64,000 bases of DNA from VGDP01 sp964530335 (GTDB lineage Bacteria; Pseudomonadota; Alphaproteobacteria; SP197), in NCBI GenBank assembly GCA_964530335.1, contig CAZGYG010000001.1, positions 62,001 to 126,000 of the forward strand, in the 5' to 3' direction. The notes under the pieces were generated by a model that worked only from the letters and a program-made list of their open reading frames with translations, ran no database searches and was not told where the DNA came from. Position numbers and translations under genes: made by a program. Of the stretch, positions 25,738 through 34,821 are shown piece after piece; the first letter of the stretch is position 1; every line of letters begins with the position of its first letter.

Positions 25738-26016
25738 TCAACGCGCGGACTCGATGAACGCGAGCACCATGGCGAGCGCGCGGTTGTCGCGGGGCGGCGC
25801 CGCGCGGCCCATGATCCAGTCGAGCATGACCGGATCCTCGACCTCGAGCAGGGCGGCGTAGTGGCTGAGCAGACTGCTGTCCATGTCGGCCAGATGGCGA
25901 TCGGCAAAGCGCCCGAGCAGCAGGTCGAGCTCCCGGCAGCCACGGCGATGGCTGCGGAAGCGAAGCCGCCGTCGCAGGGTCTCGGTCGATTCCCTGTCGT
26001 TGGCCGGGTCGTCCAT
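25738..26016 (-). CDS. sdhE: Succinate dehydrogenase assembly factor (FAD assembly factor SdhE)
   Basis: 92-residue helical protein that promotes covalent flavinylation of the SdhA subunit. The RGxxE motif is RGCRE (25-29) in HRRGCRELDLLLGRFAD, followed by LLEVEDPVMLDWIMG, both family-defining (DUF339/YgfY/SDH5). sdhE between recG and mfd is a conserved alphaproteobacterial arrangement. It diverges from recG across 49 bp. Confidence 0.93.
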   Translation of the reverse strand: MDDPANDRESTETLRRRLRFRSHRRGCRELDLLLGRFADRHLADMDSSLLSHYAALLEVEDPVMLDWIMGRAAPPRDNRALAMVLAFIESAR

Positions 26017-26065
26017 CGCCCCATCTTGTTGCGGAAACGCCGGCAAGGCTAGGTTCTGGATTGTC

Positions 26066-28156
26066 ATGCGACCGGAAGCCCTGTTCCCGCTGTTCGCCGG
26101 CCTGGCCGATCTGCCCGGGCTGGGGCCCCGGCTGGCCGGCCTGGTGGCCAAGGCGATCGGCGGACCGCACGTCAGCGACGCGCTGTGGCACATGCCGTAC
26201 GCGCTGATCGACCGTCGCCGGGCCAGCACGGTGGCCGAGGCAGCCGTGGGCGAGGTCGCGACGCTGACCGTCGTGGTCGATCGGCACGAACCTCCGCCCA
26301 CGGCGCGCGCCCGCCTGCCCTACCGCGTCCACTGCCGCGACGCCACGGGGTTCGTGACCTTGGTGTTCTTCCATGGCAAGCCGAAGTACATGGAGTCGCT
26401 GCTGCCGGTTGGCGCCACCCGGGTGGTCAGCGGGCGGCTGGACGTGTACGGCACCGAGCGCCAGATCGTCCACCCCGACCATATCGTCGAGGAAAAGGCG
26501 CGCGCCGCGATCCAGGTGCTCGAGCCGGTCTATCCCCTGACCGAGGGCCTGACGCCCAAGGTGCTGCGCAAGGCAGTGCTGGGCGCGCTCGTGCGCGCGC
26601 CCGAGCTGCCCGAATGGCTCGACCCGACGCTGGTCGCGCGACACGGCTGGCCGGCGTGGCGCGCCGCGCTCGAACGCTGCCATCGGCCGGCCGAGTCCGG
26701 CGACATCGCGCCCGAAGGGCCGGCGCGTTCGCGCCTGGCCTACGACGAGCTGCTGGCCAGCCAGCTCGCGCTCGGCCTGATGCGGGCCAGGCGCCAAACC
26801 TTGCCGGGCCGAGCGGTCACGGGCGACGGCCGGCTCGTGGCCCTGGCGCGGGGCGCCCTGCCCTTCGCCCTGACCGAGGACCAGGAACGGGCGATCGCCG
26901 AGATCGCGGCCGACATGGCCAAGCCCGCCCGCATGCATCGGCTGCTGCAAGGCGACGTCGGCAGCGGCAAGACCGTGGTCGCCGCGCTCGCCATGCTGAG
27001 CGCGGTCGAGGCCGGGTTCCAGGCGGCGCTCATGGCGCCGACCGAGGTGCTGGCGCGCCAGCATCACGCGACGCTCGCGCCGATCGCGGCCGCGGCGGGG
27101 GTCGACGTGCTGGTCCTGACCGGGCGCGACAAGGGCAAGGCCCGACGCACCGCGCTCGCCGCCCTGGCCGAGGGCCGCGCCGCGCTGGCGATCGGCACCC
27201 ACGCGTTGTTCCAGGAGGAGGTCGAGTTCCACGCGCTCGCGCTCGCGGTGGTCGACGAGCAGCACCGCTTCGGCGTTCACGAGCGGCTGCTGCTGGCCGA
27301 GAAGGGCAAGGGCTGCCACGTCCTGGTGCTGACCGCGACGCCGATCCCGCGCAGCCTCCAGCTCGCGGCGTTCGGCGATCTCGACGTCTCGTCGCTGCGC
27401 CACAAACCGCCCGGGCGCAAGCCGATCGCGACCCGCACCGTTCCGCTCGACCGGCTCGACGACGTCATCGCGGGTGTCGGCCGGGCGCTGCGCGACCGGC
27501 GCAAGGTCTATTGGGTCTGCCCGCTGGTGGCGGAATCCGAGAGCCTCGACGTACAAGCGGCGGAGGAGCGCCATCGCCTGCTCGCGGCCCGCTTCGGCGC
27601 CCGGGTCGGCCTGGTCCACGGCCGCCTGCCGGCGCCCCAGCGGGACGCGGCGCTGGAGGCGTTCGCCACGGGCGCCGTCGATCTGCTGGTCGCGACCACG
27701 GTGATCGAGGTCGGCGTCGACGTGCCGGCCGCGACGGTGATGATCGTCGAGCACGCCGAACGCTTCGGCCTGGCCCAGCTCCACCAGTTGCGCGGCCGGG
27801 TCGGGCGCGGCGCCGGCGCGTCGAGCTGCGTCCTGGTCTACGCCAAGCCCCTCGGCGAGACCGCGCGTTCCCGGCTCAACGTTTTGCGCACCATCGACGA
27901 CGGGTTCGTCATCGCCGAGGAAGACCTGCGGCTGCGCGGCGCCGGCGAGCTCTTGGGCACCCGGCAGAGCGGCTTCCCCGAGTTCCGCCTGGCCGACCTG
28001 GCTTTTCACGCCGACCTGCTGGCGATCGCGGCGGCGGACGCGCGCTACGTGCTTGCCCGCGATCCCGAGCTCGCCGGGCCGCGCGGCGACGCGCTCCGCC
28101 ACCTGCTCTACCTGTTCGAACGCGACCAGGCGGTGCGGCTCCTGCGCGCCGGTTAG
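26066..28156 (+). CDS. recG: ATP-dependent DNA helicase RecG
   Basis: 696-residue helicase that reverses stalled forks and branch-migrates Holliday junctions. N-terminal wedge/OB domain with VYPLTEGLTPKVLRK; helicase motifs GDVGSGKTVVAALAM, APTEVLARQH, DEQHRFG, TATPIPRSLQ and QLRGRVGRG; C-terminal RLNVLRTIDDGFVIAEEDL. Length equals E. coli RecG (693). ATG 26066 was chosen because MRPEALFPLFAGLADLPG matches the family start. A palindromic repeat follows the stop. Confidence 0.97.
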   Translation: MRPEALFPLFAGLADLPGLGPRLAGLVAKAIGGPHVSDALWHMPYALIDRRRASTVAEAAVGEVATLTVVVDRHEPPPTARARLPYRVHCRDATGFVTLVFFHGKPKYMESLLPVGATRVVSGRLDVYGTERQIVHPDHIVEEKARAAIQVLEPVYPLTEGLTPKVLRKAVLGALVRAPELPEWLDPTLVARHGWPAWRAALERCHRPAESGDIAPEGPARSRLAYDELLASQLALGLMRARRQTLPGRAVTGDGRLVALARGALPFALTEDQERAIAEIAADMAKPARMHRLLQGDVGSGKTVVAALAMLSAVEAGFQAALMAPTEVLARQHHATLAPIAAAAGVDVLVLTGRDKGKARRTALAALAEGRAALAIGTHALFQEEVEFHALALAVVDEQHRFGVHERLLLAEKGKGCHVLVLTATPIPRSLQLAAFGDLDVSSLRHKPPGRKPIATRTVPLDRLDDVIAGVGRALRDRRKVYWVCPLVAESESLDVQAAEERHRLLAARFGARVGLVHGRLPAPQRDAALEAFATGAVDLLVATTVIEVGVDVPAATVMIVEHAERFGLAQLHQLRGRVGRGAGASSCVLVYAKPLGETARSRLNVLRTIDDGFVIAEEDLRLRGAGELLGTRQSGFPEFRLADLAFHADLLAIAAADARYVLARDPELAGPRGDALRHLLYLFERDQAVRLLRAG

Positions 28157-28161
28157 CAGGT

Positions 28162-28304
28162 TGTTGAAAAACCCCCGGAGCGTCATTGCGAGGAGGGCGA
28201 AGCCCGACGCGGCAATCCAGAATTCCGCCGATCTCTGCGGTTGCCCCTGGATCGCCACGGCCACTTCGTGGCCTCGCGATGACGATGCCGAGGGTTTTTC
28301 AACA
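28162..28304. repeat. 143-bp palindromic MITE/REP-like element, full copy
   Basis: Ends are perfect 13-bp inverted repeats, TGTTGAAAAACCC (28162-28174) and GGGTTTTTCAACA (28292-28304). Inside, CGTCATTGCGAGG (28181-28193) mirrors CCTCGCGATGACG (28273-28285), so the whole unit folds back on itself. It contains hairpin GGGC-GAA-GCCC and the GCGGCAAT block. CGTCATTGCGAGG-type repeats are widespread in proteobacterial genomes. It lies between convergent genes, right after recG, and can act as a bidirectional terminator. No transposase is present. Confidence 0.85.
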
Positions 28305-28309
28305 GCCGG

Positions 28310-28900
28310 TTAGAGCACTTCCTGGCCGAGCCAGCGGTAGGCTCCGGCGCTGACGATGCGAACCTCGTTGCCGCTGGGCGCGCGCACGAAGGCCTCGCAC
28401 GCGGCGTAGTCGGCGAACGACCAGACCGCCAGATGGGCCGGATCGGGGCCGAGCAGGCCGACGCGGCGCAGCACATAGGCGAGCCGCCCGCCGGCCGCCG
28501 GCCGGGCGCGGAACCATGCCGCGATCGCCGCGTCCTCGGCCGCGCTGTCGAAGCGCTCGATCAGGTGGAGCCCCGCGGGTTCCGTGCCATCTTCGACCAG
28601 CGCATCGTAGAGCCCGGCGTCCGTGATCTCGATCGCCCGGTGCATGGCGTGGCTGCGACGGTTGCCGGCGCGGTAGTCGTCCGAAGCGAAGTACGCTTCC
28701 CAGGCGTCCAGCCGGGCGATGCCGGGAATGCGCCACAGCGCCAGGTAGTCTGGGTGCGGACCGAGCCGCAGCGTACGGCCGAGCTGCAGCACCATGCGAT
28801 CGACTTGGCCGTCGACCCACGACGCGGCCTGGTCGGCGAGGGCGCGGAAGATCTCGATCGGCATCGAGCGGTCGCGCGCAATGAACTCGACGTAGTACAC
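28310..28900 (-). CDS. NIPSNAP-like dimeric alpha/beta-barrel protein
   Basis: 196-residue protein that looks like two fused ferredoxin-like (ABM/NIPSNAP) repeats: YYVEFIARDRSMPIEIFRAL leads the first, and HLAVWSFADYAACEAFVRA is in the second. WRIPGIARLDAWEAYFASDDY is a typical NIPSNAP-like segment. No catalytic residues are recognised. GTG 28900 follows the SDR stop by 2 bp, so the two are co-transcribed and may act on the same compound. Function unknown. Confidence 0.65.
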   Translation of the reverse strand: MYYVEFIARDRSMPIEIFRALADQAASWVDGQVDRMVLQLGRTLRLGPHPDYLALWRIPGIARLDAWEAYFASDDYRAGNRRSHAMHRAIEITDAGLYDALVEDGTEPAGLHLIERFDSAAEDAAIAAWFRARPAAGGRLAYVLRRVGLLGPDPAHLAVWSFADYAACEAFVRAPSGNEVRIVSAGAYRWLGQEVL

Positions 28901-28902
28901 GG

Positions 28903-29742
28903 CTACCAGAGCGAGCCGGCGGCTATGGTGACGTCCTGGCCGGTGATGCCGAATGCCTCGTCGCGGCACAGGTACGCGGCGAGAGCGCCGACCTCGCTGG
29001 CCGGGATCCAACGCTGCTGCGGGATTTGCCTGCGGATGTGCTCGCGGTACTCGTCGTCGCTCATGGTCAGGCCGTCGATCGCCTTCTGCTGGCGCTGGGC
29101 GATGCGGCTCTGGGGCGTATCGACGAAGCCGGGGTTGATCGCGTTGCACGATACGCCGTGCGGCGCGCCCTCCAGGGCGACGCACCGGGTCAGGCCGAGC
29201 AACCCGGATTTCGCGGAGCAATAGGCGGCGTGCGCCGGCGCCCCGACGTTGGCGGCGGTCGACGCGAAGTTGACGATGCGCCCCCACTTGCGCTCGATCA
29301 TGCCCGGCAGGCAGCGCTTGATCGTCCGGTACGGCCCGTTCAGGCAGACGTCGATGATGGCGTGCCAGATGGCGTCGGGGTGGTTCGACATGAAGGCGCG
29401 CGCCGAATGCCCAGCGGCGTTGACCAGGATGTCGATCTGGCCCAACGCACGGACAACGGCGTCGTAGGTCGCTTGGACCGAGTCGTCCTTGGCGACGTTG
29501 AAGCCGAACGCGAACGCGCGGACGCCCTCGGCGGCGATCGCCGCCCGGGTGGCCTCGAGCTCGGCGTCGGTCAGGGTGTAGGCGTTCTGCTCGGGCCGGA
29601 GCGTCCCCTTCTCGCTCACGGGCAGCGAGGCGATCGCCACGTCGGCGCCGAGACGGGCCAGCGCCAGCGCCACCTCGCGCCCCATGCCCGTGGCGCCCCC
29701 GGTCACCCAGGCCTTGCGTCCCGCCAGTGCCTTGTCCGCCAT
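28903..29742 (-). CDS. SDR-family oxidoreductase
   Basis: 279-residue classical short-chain dehydrogenase/reductase. Cofactor motif TGGATGMG (14-21), NAAG, catalytic Ser in NFASTAANVG and AAYCSAK carrying Tyr-x3-Lys, then INPGFVDTPQS. The insert around residues 40-60 (SEKGTLRPEQNAYTLTDAE) is longer than usual. Likely NAD(P)-dependent oxidation of an alcohol; substrate unknown. It is the third gene of a minus-strand unit after the aminotransferase and SDR at 29756. Confidence 0.85.
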   Translation of the reverse strand: MADKALAGRKAWVTGGATGMGREVALALARLGADVAIASLPVSEKGTLRPEQNAYTLTDAELEATRAAIAAEGVRAFAFGFNVAKDDSVQATYDAVVRALGQIDILVNAAGHSARAFMSNHPDAIWHAIIDVCLNGPYRTIKRCLPGMIERKWGRIVNFASTAANVGAPAHAAYCSAKSGLLGLTRCVALEGAPHGVSCNAINPGFVDTPQSRIAQRQQKAIDGLTMSDDEYREHIRRQIPQQRWIPASEVGALAAYLCRDEAFGITGQDVTIAAGSLW

Positions 29743-29755
29743 GTTGGTCCCTTCC

Positions 29756-30535
29756 CTAGAGTGTTCCCGGGTACGCGCCGCCGTCGATCAACAGGTTCTG
29801 CCCGGCGATGAACCCGGCGTGCGCGCCGCACAGGAAGGCGCACGCGGCGCCCAACTCGTCCGGGTCGCCGAACCGGCCGGCGGTCTGCTGCGCGCGCAGC
29901 GCCGCGTGCCGGTGCTCGAACGATTCGCCCTGGCGCGCGGCCGTGGACCGGATGCCTTCGCGCAGCCGGTCGGTCTCAAACGATCCCGGCAGCAGGTTGT
30001 TGATCGTGACGCCGTGCGCCACGACCTGACGGGAAAGCCCGGCGACGAACCCGGTCAGCGCCATGCGCGCGCCGTTCGACAAGGCAAGCTCGGCGATCGG
30101 CGACTTCACCGTGATAGAGGTGATGTTGACGATGCGGCCCCAGCGGCGCGCGATCATGCCGTCGATCGTCGCCTTGATCAGCTCGATCGGCGTCAGCATG
30201 TTGGCGTCGAGCGCCGCGAGCCACTCGGCGCGACCAAACGCGCGGCCATCGCCGCGCGGTGGCCCGCCGGCGTTGGTCACCAGGATGTCGGGCTCGGGAC
30301 ATGCCGCCAAAAGCCGCGCCCGGCACTCCGCCGTCGTAATGTCGCCGGCCACGGTCATCACCGCCACGCCGGTCGCCGCCCGGATCGCCGCGGCCGTCGC
30401 CTCCAATGTCTCGGCGCCGCGCGCGTTCAGCGTCAGCGCCACGCCTTCGCGCGCCAGGGCCAAGGCGCACGCCCGGCCGAGCCCCTTGCTCGAGGCGCAG
30501 ACGATGGCCTTGCGGCCGGCGATGCCGAGGTCCAT
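29756..30535 (-). CDS. Non-canonical SDR lacking Tyr-x3-Lys, copy 1
   Basis: 259-residue SDR of the FabG-like type with CASSKGLGRA for nucleotide binding and NAGGPP. Where classical enzymes have Tyr-x3-Lys it reads ELALSNGARMALTGF, so both catalytic residues are replaced; the Ser in NITSITVK remains. Members with LSNxxR are known, and their chemistry is not settled. About two-thirds identical by eye to the divergent copy at 31937. Twelve bp downstream of the aminotransferase. Confidence 0.82.
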   Translation of the reverse strand: MDLGIAGRKAIVCASSKGLGRACALALAREGVALTLNARGAETLEATAAAIRAATGVAVMTVAGDITTAECRARLLAACPEPDILVTNAGGPPRGDGRAFGRAEWLAALDANMLTPIELIKATIDGMIARRWGRIVNITSITVKSPIAELALSNGARMALTGFVAGLSRQVVAHGVTINNLLPGSFETDRLREGIRSTAARQGESFEHRHAALRAQQTAGRFGDPDELGAACAFLCGAHAGFIAGQNLLIDGGAYPGTL

Positions 30536-30547
30536 GACGTGTCGCGG

Positions 30548-31858
30548 CTAGGCGATCTCGGCGAGCGCGGCGTCGGCGGCGGCGAGCGTCGCGTCGATCG
30601 CCGCGTCGTCATGGGCCGCCGAGATGAACCAGATACCGCGCGCCGTGGTGCGCACGCCGTGCCGTGCGAGCGCCGCCACGAACGCCCCGAGCCGGGCTGC
30701 ATCGGCGCGCGCGACGGAACGGAAGTCCGTGACCTCGCTCTGGTCGGTCACCAAGGCGCAAAACACCGGGCCGATGCCCTGCACCAGCAGCGGCACGCGG
30801 TGCCGCCGGGCCGCCGCGCTGAGCCCCGCCATCAACCGTTCGCCCAGCGCCCGCATGTGCCCGTAGACCGCCCCGCCATCGGCGGCGAGCGCGTCGAGAG
30901 TGGCCGCCGCCGCGACGACCGCGGGCAGGCAGGCGTTGTAGGTGCCCGAATGCACCACGTGGCCCTCGGGCGCCAGCAGGTCCATCGCGTCGGCGCGCCC
31001 CGCGATGAACGCGAGCGGGAATCCCGCGGCCACCGCCTTGGCGAATGCCGCGAGGTCCGGCGTCACGCCGAGCATGCCTTGGGCGCCCGCGAGCCCGAAC
31101 CGGAAACCGGTGATGACCTCGTCGAAGATCAGGAGCGCGCCGGCGCGCCGGGTCGCTTCGCGCGCCCGTTCCAGGTATCCGGAGCGCGGCGGGATGACCC
31201 CGCAATTGCACAGGACCGGCTCCATGATGACGCCGGCGATGTCGTCGCCGTGTCGTTGGAGCGTCGTCGCCAGCGCGTCGGCGTCGTTCCACGGCAGGAC
31301 GATCACGTCGTCGAGCACGGCGGGCGGAATGCCTCGGCTCATCGGCACCGGGACCGGCGCCTCGGCCGGCCCCGCTTCGTTGAGCGGCGGGCGCACGCTG
31401 ATGAGGATGTTGTCGAGCCAACCGTGGTAGTGGCCCTCGAACTTGACGATCTTGCGCCTGCCGGTGAACGCCCGCGCCAGCCTGAGCGTGGCGTGCACCG
31501 CCTCGGAGCCCGAGATCGCCAGCCGCACCCGTTCCGCGCACGGGACCAGACCGGCGAGCCGCCGGCACAGCGCCACCTCGTCCGGGTGCTGGGCGGCGAA
31601 GGTCTGGCCGCGCGCCAGGCTTGCGGTCACCGCCGCGAGCACGCCGGCCGGCGCGTGGCCAAGGATCGCCGCGCCGTTGCCGATGACGTAGTCGATCAGC
31701 ACGTTGCCGTCGACGTCGACGACGCGCGCCCCCTCGCCGCGCTCGATGTAGAGCGGCCCGCCGGGCGCATCGGCCAGACGCGCGTTGCTGTTGACGCCAC
31801 CGGGCATGACGGTGCGCGCTTCGGCGAGCAACGCCTTCGACGCCTGAAACGTCGCCAT
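30548..31858 (-). CDS. Class III aminotransferase, glutamate-1-semialdehyde aminomutase-like
   Basis: 436-residue PLP enzyme. It opens TVMPGGVNSNARLADAPGGPLY as HemL-like proteins do; ISGSEAVHATLRLARAFTGR binds the cofactor phosphate, FDEVITGFRFG carries the PLP-ring Asp, and the Schiff-base Lys is in FAKAVAAGFP. Flanking SDR and NIPSNAP genes argue against tetrapyrrole synthesis and for an aminomutase or transaminase of a specialised substrate. Strong GGGGAGGGG before the ATG. Divergent from the SDR at 31937 over 78 bp. Confidence 0.87.
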   Translation of the reverse strand: MATFQASKALLAEARTVMPGGVNSNARLADAPGGPLYIERGEGARVVDVDGNVLIDYVIGNGAAILGHAPAGVLAAVTASLARGQTFAAQHPDEVALCRRLAGLVPCAERVRLAISGSEAVHATLRLARAFTGRRKIVKFEGHYHGWLDNILISVRPPLNEAGPAEAPVPVPMSRGIPPAVLDDVIVLPWNDADALATTLQRHGDDIAGVIMEPVLCNCGVIPPRSGYLERAREATRRAGALLIFDEVITGFRFGLAGAQGMLGVTPDLAAFAKAVAAGFPLAFIAGRADAMDLLAPEGHVVHSGTYNACLPAVVAAAATLDALAADGGAVYGHMRALGERLMAGLSAAARRHRVPLLVQGIGPVFCALVTDQSEVTDFRSVARADAARLGAFVAALARHGVRTTARGIWFISAAHDDAAIDATLAAADAALAEIA

Positions 31859-31936
31859 GCCCCCTCCCCTTGGTCGCCCGATCGAGTGTATACGGGGTGC
31901 GGCGTGCCGTCACCGGCGCGGCAGTGGGGTAACAAA

Positions 31937-32713
31937 ATGGATCTCGGCATCGCCGGTCGGCGGGCGATCGTGTGCGCCTCGAGCAAGGGGCTCGGCCGCG
32001 CCTGCGCCGAGGCCCTGGTCCGCGAGGGGGTCGAGGTCACGCTCAACGGGCGCGACCGGGCGACGCTCAACGCCGCGGCGCAGGCGATCCGCGCCGCCAC
32101 CGGCGTCGCCGTCCATGCGGTCGCGGGCGACATCACCGCCGAGGCGACCCGCGCGGCGCTCATCGCCCGATGCCCGGAACCGGACATCCTGATCAACAAC
32201 GCGGGCGGGCCGCCGCCAGGCGATTTCCGCCGCTGGTCGATCGACGACTGGCATCGCGCGCTCGACGCCAACATGCTGGCGCCGATCGCCATGATCGGTC
32301 TGGTGCTCGACGGCATGGTCGCCAGGCGCTGGGGTCGCATCGTCAACATCACGTCCGGCGCCGTTAAGGCCCCGATCGCGACCCTGGGGCTATCCAACGG
32401 CGCCCGCGCCGGGCTGACCGGCTTCGTCGCGGGCCTGGCGCGCCAGGTCGCGGCCAAGGGCGTCACGATCAACAATCTGCTGCCCGGCCCGTTCGAGACC
32501 GACCGCCTGCGCGCCAACATCGCGGCGCGCGCCAAGGAGGGCGAGAGCTACGACGCCGCCGCCGGGCGCGAACGCGCCGCGATCCCGGCCGGCCGGTTCG
32601 GCGCCCCCGACGAGTTCGGTGCCGCGTGCGCCTTCCTGTGCGGCAGCCACGCCGGGTTCATCACCGGCCAGAACCTGCTGCTCGACGGCGGCAAGTTCCC
32701 GGGTACGCTGTGA
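31937..32713 (+). CDS. Non-canonical SDR lacking Tyr-x3-Lys, copy 2
   Basis: 258-residue paralogue of the SDR at 29756: same start MDLGIAGRRAIVCASSKGLG, NNAGGPPPGD, same altered catalytic region TLGLSNGARAGLTGF and same ending DGGKFPGTL. ATG 31937 with GGGG-type ribosome site. Divergent from the aminotransferase; the shared 78-bp promoter region contains the short palindrome GTATAC (31889-31894). It converges on the cyclase gene with 12 bp between stops. Confidence 0.83.
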   Translation: MDLGIAGRRAIVCASSKGLGRACAEALVREGVEVTLNGRDRATLNAAAQAIRAATGVAVHAVAGDITAEATRAALIARCPEPDILINNAGGPPPGDFRRWSIDDWHRALDANMLAPIAMIGLVLDGMVARRWGRIVNITSGAVKAPIATLGLSNGARAGLTGFVAGLARQVAAKGVTINNLLPGPFETDRLRANIAARAKEGESYDAAAGRERAAIPAGRFGAPDEFGAACAFLCGSHAGFITGQNLLLDGGKFPGTL

Positions 32714-32725
32714 TCGCGCCCGGCC

Positions 32726-34465
32726 TCAGCCCGGCAGGCCGGCGCGCCGCAGCGCCTCGAGGAAATGGTGCCTGTCGTCGGGGGACTGGAACGGCTCGGC
32801 CTGGGCCATGCGGTCGACCGCGAAGGTCGGCATGATGCGGATGACCTCGGCCAGCTTCTGCCGGGCGCTGTCGATCCGTCCGAGCATCGCGAGCGTGGCC
32901 GCGTGAAAGGCGCGCTCCCAGTAGTAGGGCGACGGCATGTGGTTGAAGGCTTCAAGCGCTTCGTCGTAGCGCCGGCCCACGAACAACGCCATGGCGCGCA
33001 GGCCCAGATAGCGGCCGGCGTGGCACGGGTTCAGGCGGGCCGCCTGAGTGAACATGTCCAGCGCTTCGCTCGACTTGCCGAGATAGCAATTGAGCAGACC
33101 CATGCGCGACAGCGCCACGGGGTCGTTGCCGTCCAGGCCGACGGCCTTGGAAAGGTGGAACTGCGCCTGGAGGAAGCGCTTGCGATAGAGTTGGAGATAG
33201 CCGAGCGCGTGGTGCGCGATCGCCAGGTCGTCATCGATTCCGAGCGCGGCCCGCGCGCACGTGGCGCAGGCCTCGGCCTCGTCCTCCTCGCGCCCCTTGC
33301 GATAGGCCAGGAGGTGAATCATGGCCAGAAAGCCCAGGGCCTCGGCGCACGCCGGGTCTAAGCCGAGCGCCTGGTCGAACTGCTCGCGGGCGGCGCGGTC
33401 ATCGGCCGGCGTCATACGCCCGAACAGCTCGCGACCCTTCAGCAGGGCCTCGTAAGCCTCCGGCGTCGCCGCACGGGCGCGCGAGGCGCGGGCGAGCCAT
33501 TCCGCGTCGGGTGGGCCGACCAGCCTTTCGGCGATCTCGCCCGCGAGCTTGCTCAGGCCCTTGAAGATTTCAGGGAACCCGCACGACCGGCTGCCCGACC
33601 AGATCTTCTCTCCGGTCATGGCATCGATCAGGGTCGCTTCGATCGTGACTTCGTCGCCGGGCTGGACCGTGCCGCCGAGCAGGTAGCGCACACCGAGCCG
33701 AGCCGCGGCATTGTGCGGATTCGCCGTGCCGTCGCGAAACATGAAGGACGAATTGCGCGTCACGACGATGAGCCCGTTCACCCGCGCGAGGTCGCCGATC
33801 AGCTCCTCGCTGATGCCCTCGCTGACGTAGGCGAGGTCCGGGTCCGGTTGCGCGGTGACGAACGGCAGCACGGCGAGCGATGGCATGTCCTGCCCATCGC
33901 GGGCGAACTTCGTCCCGGGCAAATCGGCTGGCCCCGTACCGAGTTCGATGCGAAACACCTGTACCGGCGTGTCGATGTTCTTGAGGCGCTGGTTGCCCAG
34001 GTCGGTCACGTCCAGGGCGAGCTTGCTGCGAGTCTGGTGGTAGACATCGCGCGGAATGCAGATGCCGCCGGGTTCGGCGAGCTGTTCGAGGCGAGCGGCG
34101 ATGTCGACGCCGGCGCCTGAAATCGCTTCGTCGTCGTCGCCGACGACATCGCCGACGTTGACCCCGATGCGGAACTGCAAGCGACGATCCGCCGGCATCC
34201 TGGCGTTGTGCGCCGCCAGCGCGTGCTGCACCTCGACCGCGCCGCCCACCGCGTCGGTCGCGCTGAGGAATTCCGCGAGCAGGCTTTCGCCCGACGAGCT
34301 CACCAACCTGCCGCCGTGCCGTTCGATGCGCGCCTGGAAGATGGATCGGGCCGCATCCAGGGTGGCGAGCGCCACCTCTTCGTCGACCTCCATCAGGCTG
34401 CCGAAGCCTGCGGCGTCGGCGAACAAGACGGCCGCTACCCTGCGCTTGGTCCCCCCCTGCCCCAT
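32726..34465 (-). CDS. Class III nucleotide cyclase with TolB/FlgO-like and TPR regions
   Basis: 579-residue soluble protein. Cyclase homology domain (about 10-175): AAVLFADAAGF gives metal Asp17, but the second metal residue is Glu60 (SSSGESLLAEF) instead of Asp. Middle part (about 190-320) has VLPFVTAQPDPDLAYVSEGISEELI, common to signalling proteins with cyclase or winged-helix heads. C-terminal third is TPR-like (EALDMFTQAARLNPCHA). Proteins of this architecture are frequent in alphaproteobacteria; whether it makes cAMP or only senses is open. ATG 34465 preceded by GGGGCTG. Confidence 0.82.
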   Translation of the reverse strand: MGQGGTKRRVAAVLFADAAGFGSLMEVDEEVALATLDAARSIFQARIERHGGRLVSSSGESLLAEFLSATDAVGGAVEVQHALAAHNARMPADRRLQFRIGVNVGDVVGDDDEAISGAGVDIAARLEQLAEPGGICIPRDVYHQTRSKLALDVTDLGNQRLKNIDTPVQVFRIELGTGPADLPGTKFARDGQDMPSLAVLPFVTAQPDPDLAYVSEGISEELIGDLARVNGLIVVTRNSSFMFRDGTANPHNAAARLGVRYLLGGTVQPGDEVTIEATLIDAMTGEKIWSGSRSCGFPEIFKGLSKLAGEIAERLVGPPDAEWLARASRARAATPEAYEALLKGRELFGRMTPADDRAAREQFDQALGLDPACAEALGFLAMIHLLAYRKGREEDEAEACATCARAALGIDDDLAIAHHALGYLQLYRKRFLQAQFHLSKAVGLDGNDPVALSRMGLLNCYLGKSSEALDMFTQAARLNPCHAGRYLGLRAMALFVGRRYDEALEAFNHMPSPYYWERAFHAATLAMLGRIDSARQKLAEVIRIMPTFAVDRMAQAEPFQSPDDRHHFLEALRRAGLPG

Positions 34466-34598
34466 GACAGCCCCGTTGTTGCGCGGCGCAGTCTAGCCGA
34501 ACGCCTGCCTTGCGGCAGTAGTACTCGGCGCCGAGGCCGGCAAGGGGGCCTGCCCCCGGGCCGATGGCGCCCGGGTGCGGTTCCGGCGACGCTTTGGT

Positions 34599-34682
34599 CT
34601 AGGCGCCGGCCTTCACGTCCTCGAACAGCCGGATGTAGCTCTCCTCGACCACGGGGTCGAACGCCCGGAAGAAAATGCCGTG
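34599..34682 (-). pseudogene. C-terminal remnant of a PotD-type solute-binding protein
   Basis: Minus-strand translation is HGIFFRAFDPVVEESYIRLFEDVKAGA then stop (I show it in two parts: HGIFFRAFDPVVEE and SYIRLFEDVKAGA). It aligns with the ends of the binding proteins at 57696 (GVFFEG...RLIQMFEEVKAGA) and 17299 (GIMFQPYDP...MVNMFDELK). A stop codon (34683-34685) lies just upstream and no further homology is visible, so only about 27 residues survive. Confidence 0.72.
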
Positions 34683-34821
34683 CTACGCGATGGCGGGCGG
34701 TGAGGCAAAGGCCCGCGAACTTGCAACAGGGGGTCGGTTCGGCCAGCTTCCCGCGCCACGGGTTGCGCCGTGAATCGAGGGAGAGCGGGATGATCGACTG
34801 GGCAGTCTGCCGAACTGGCGG

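Noticed and set aside
31889..31894. GTATAC in the SDR/aminotransferase divergent region as a GntR operator
   Set aside because: Six symmetric bases are too few to claim a site; mentioned only as a place to look.
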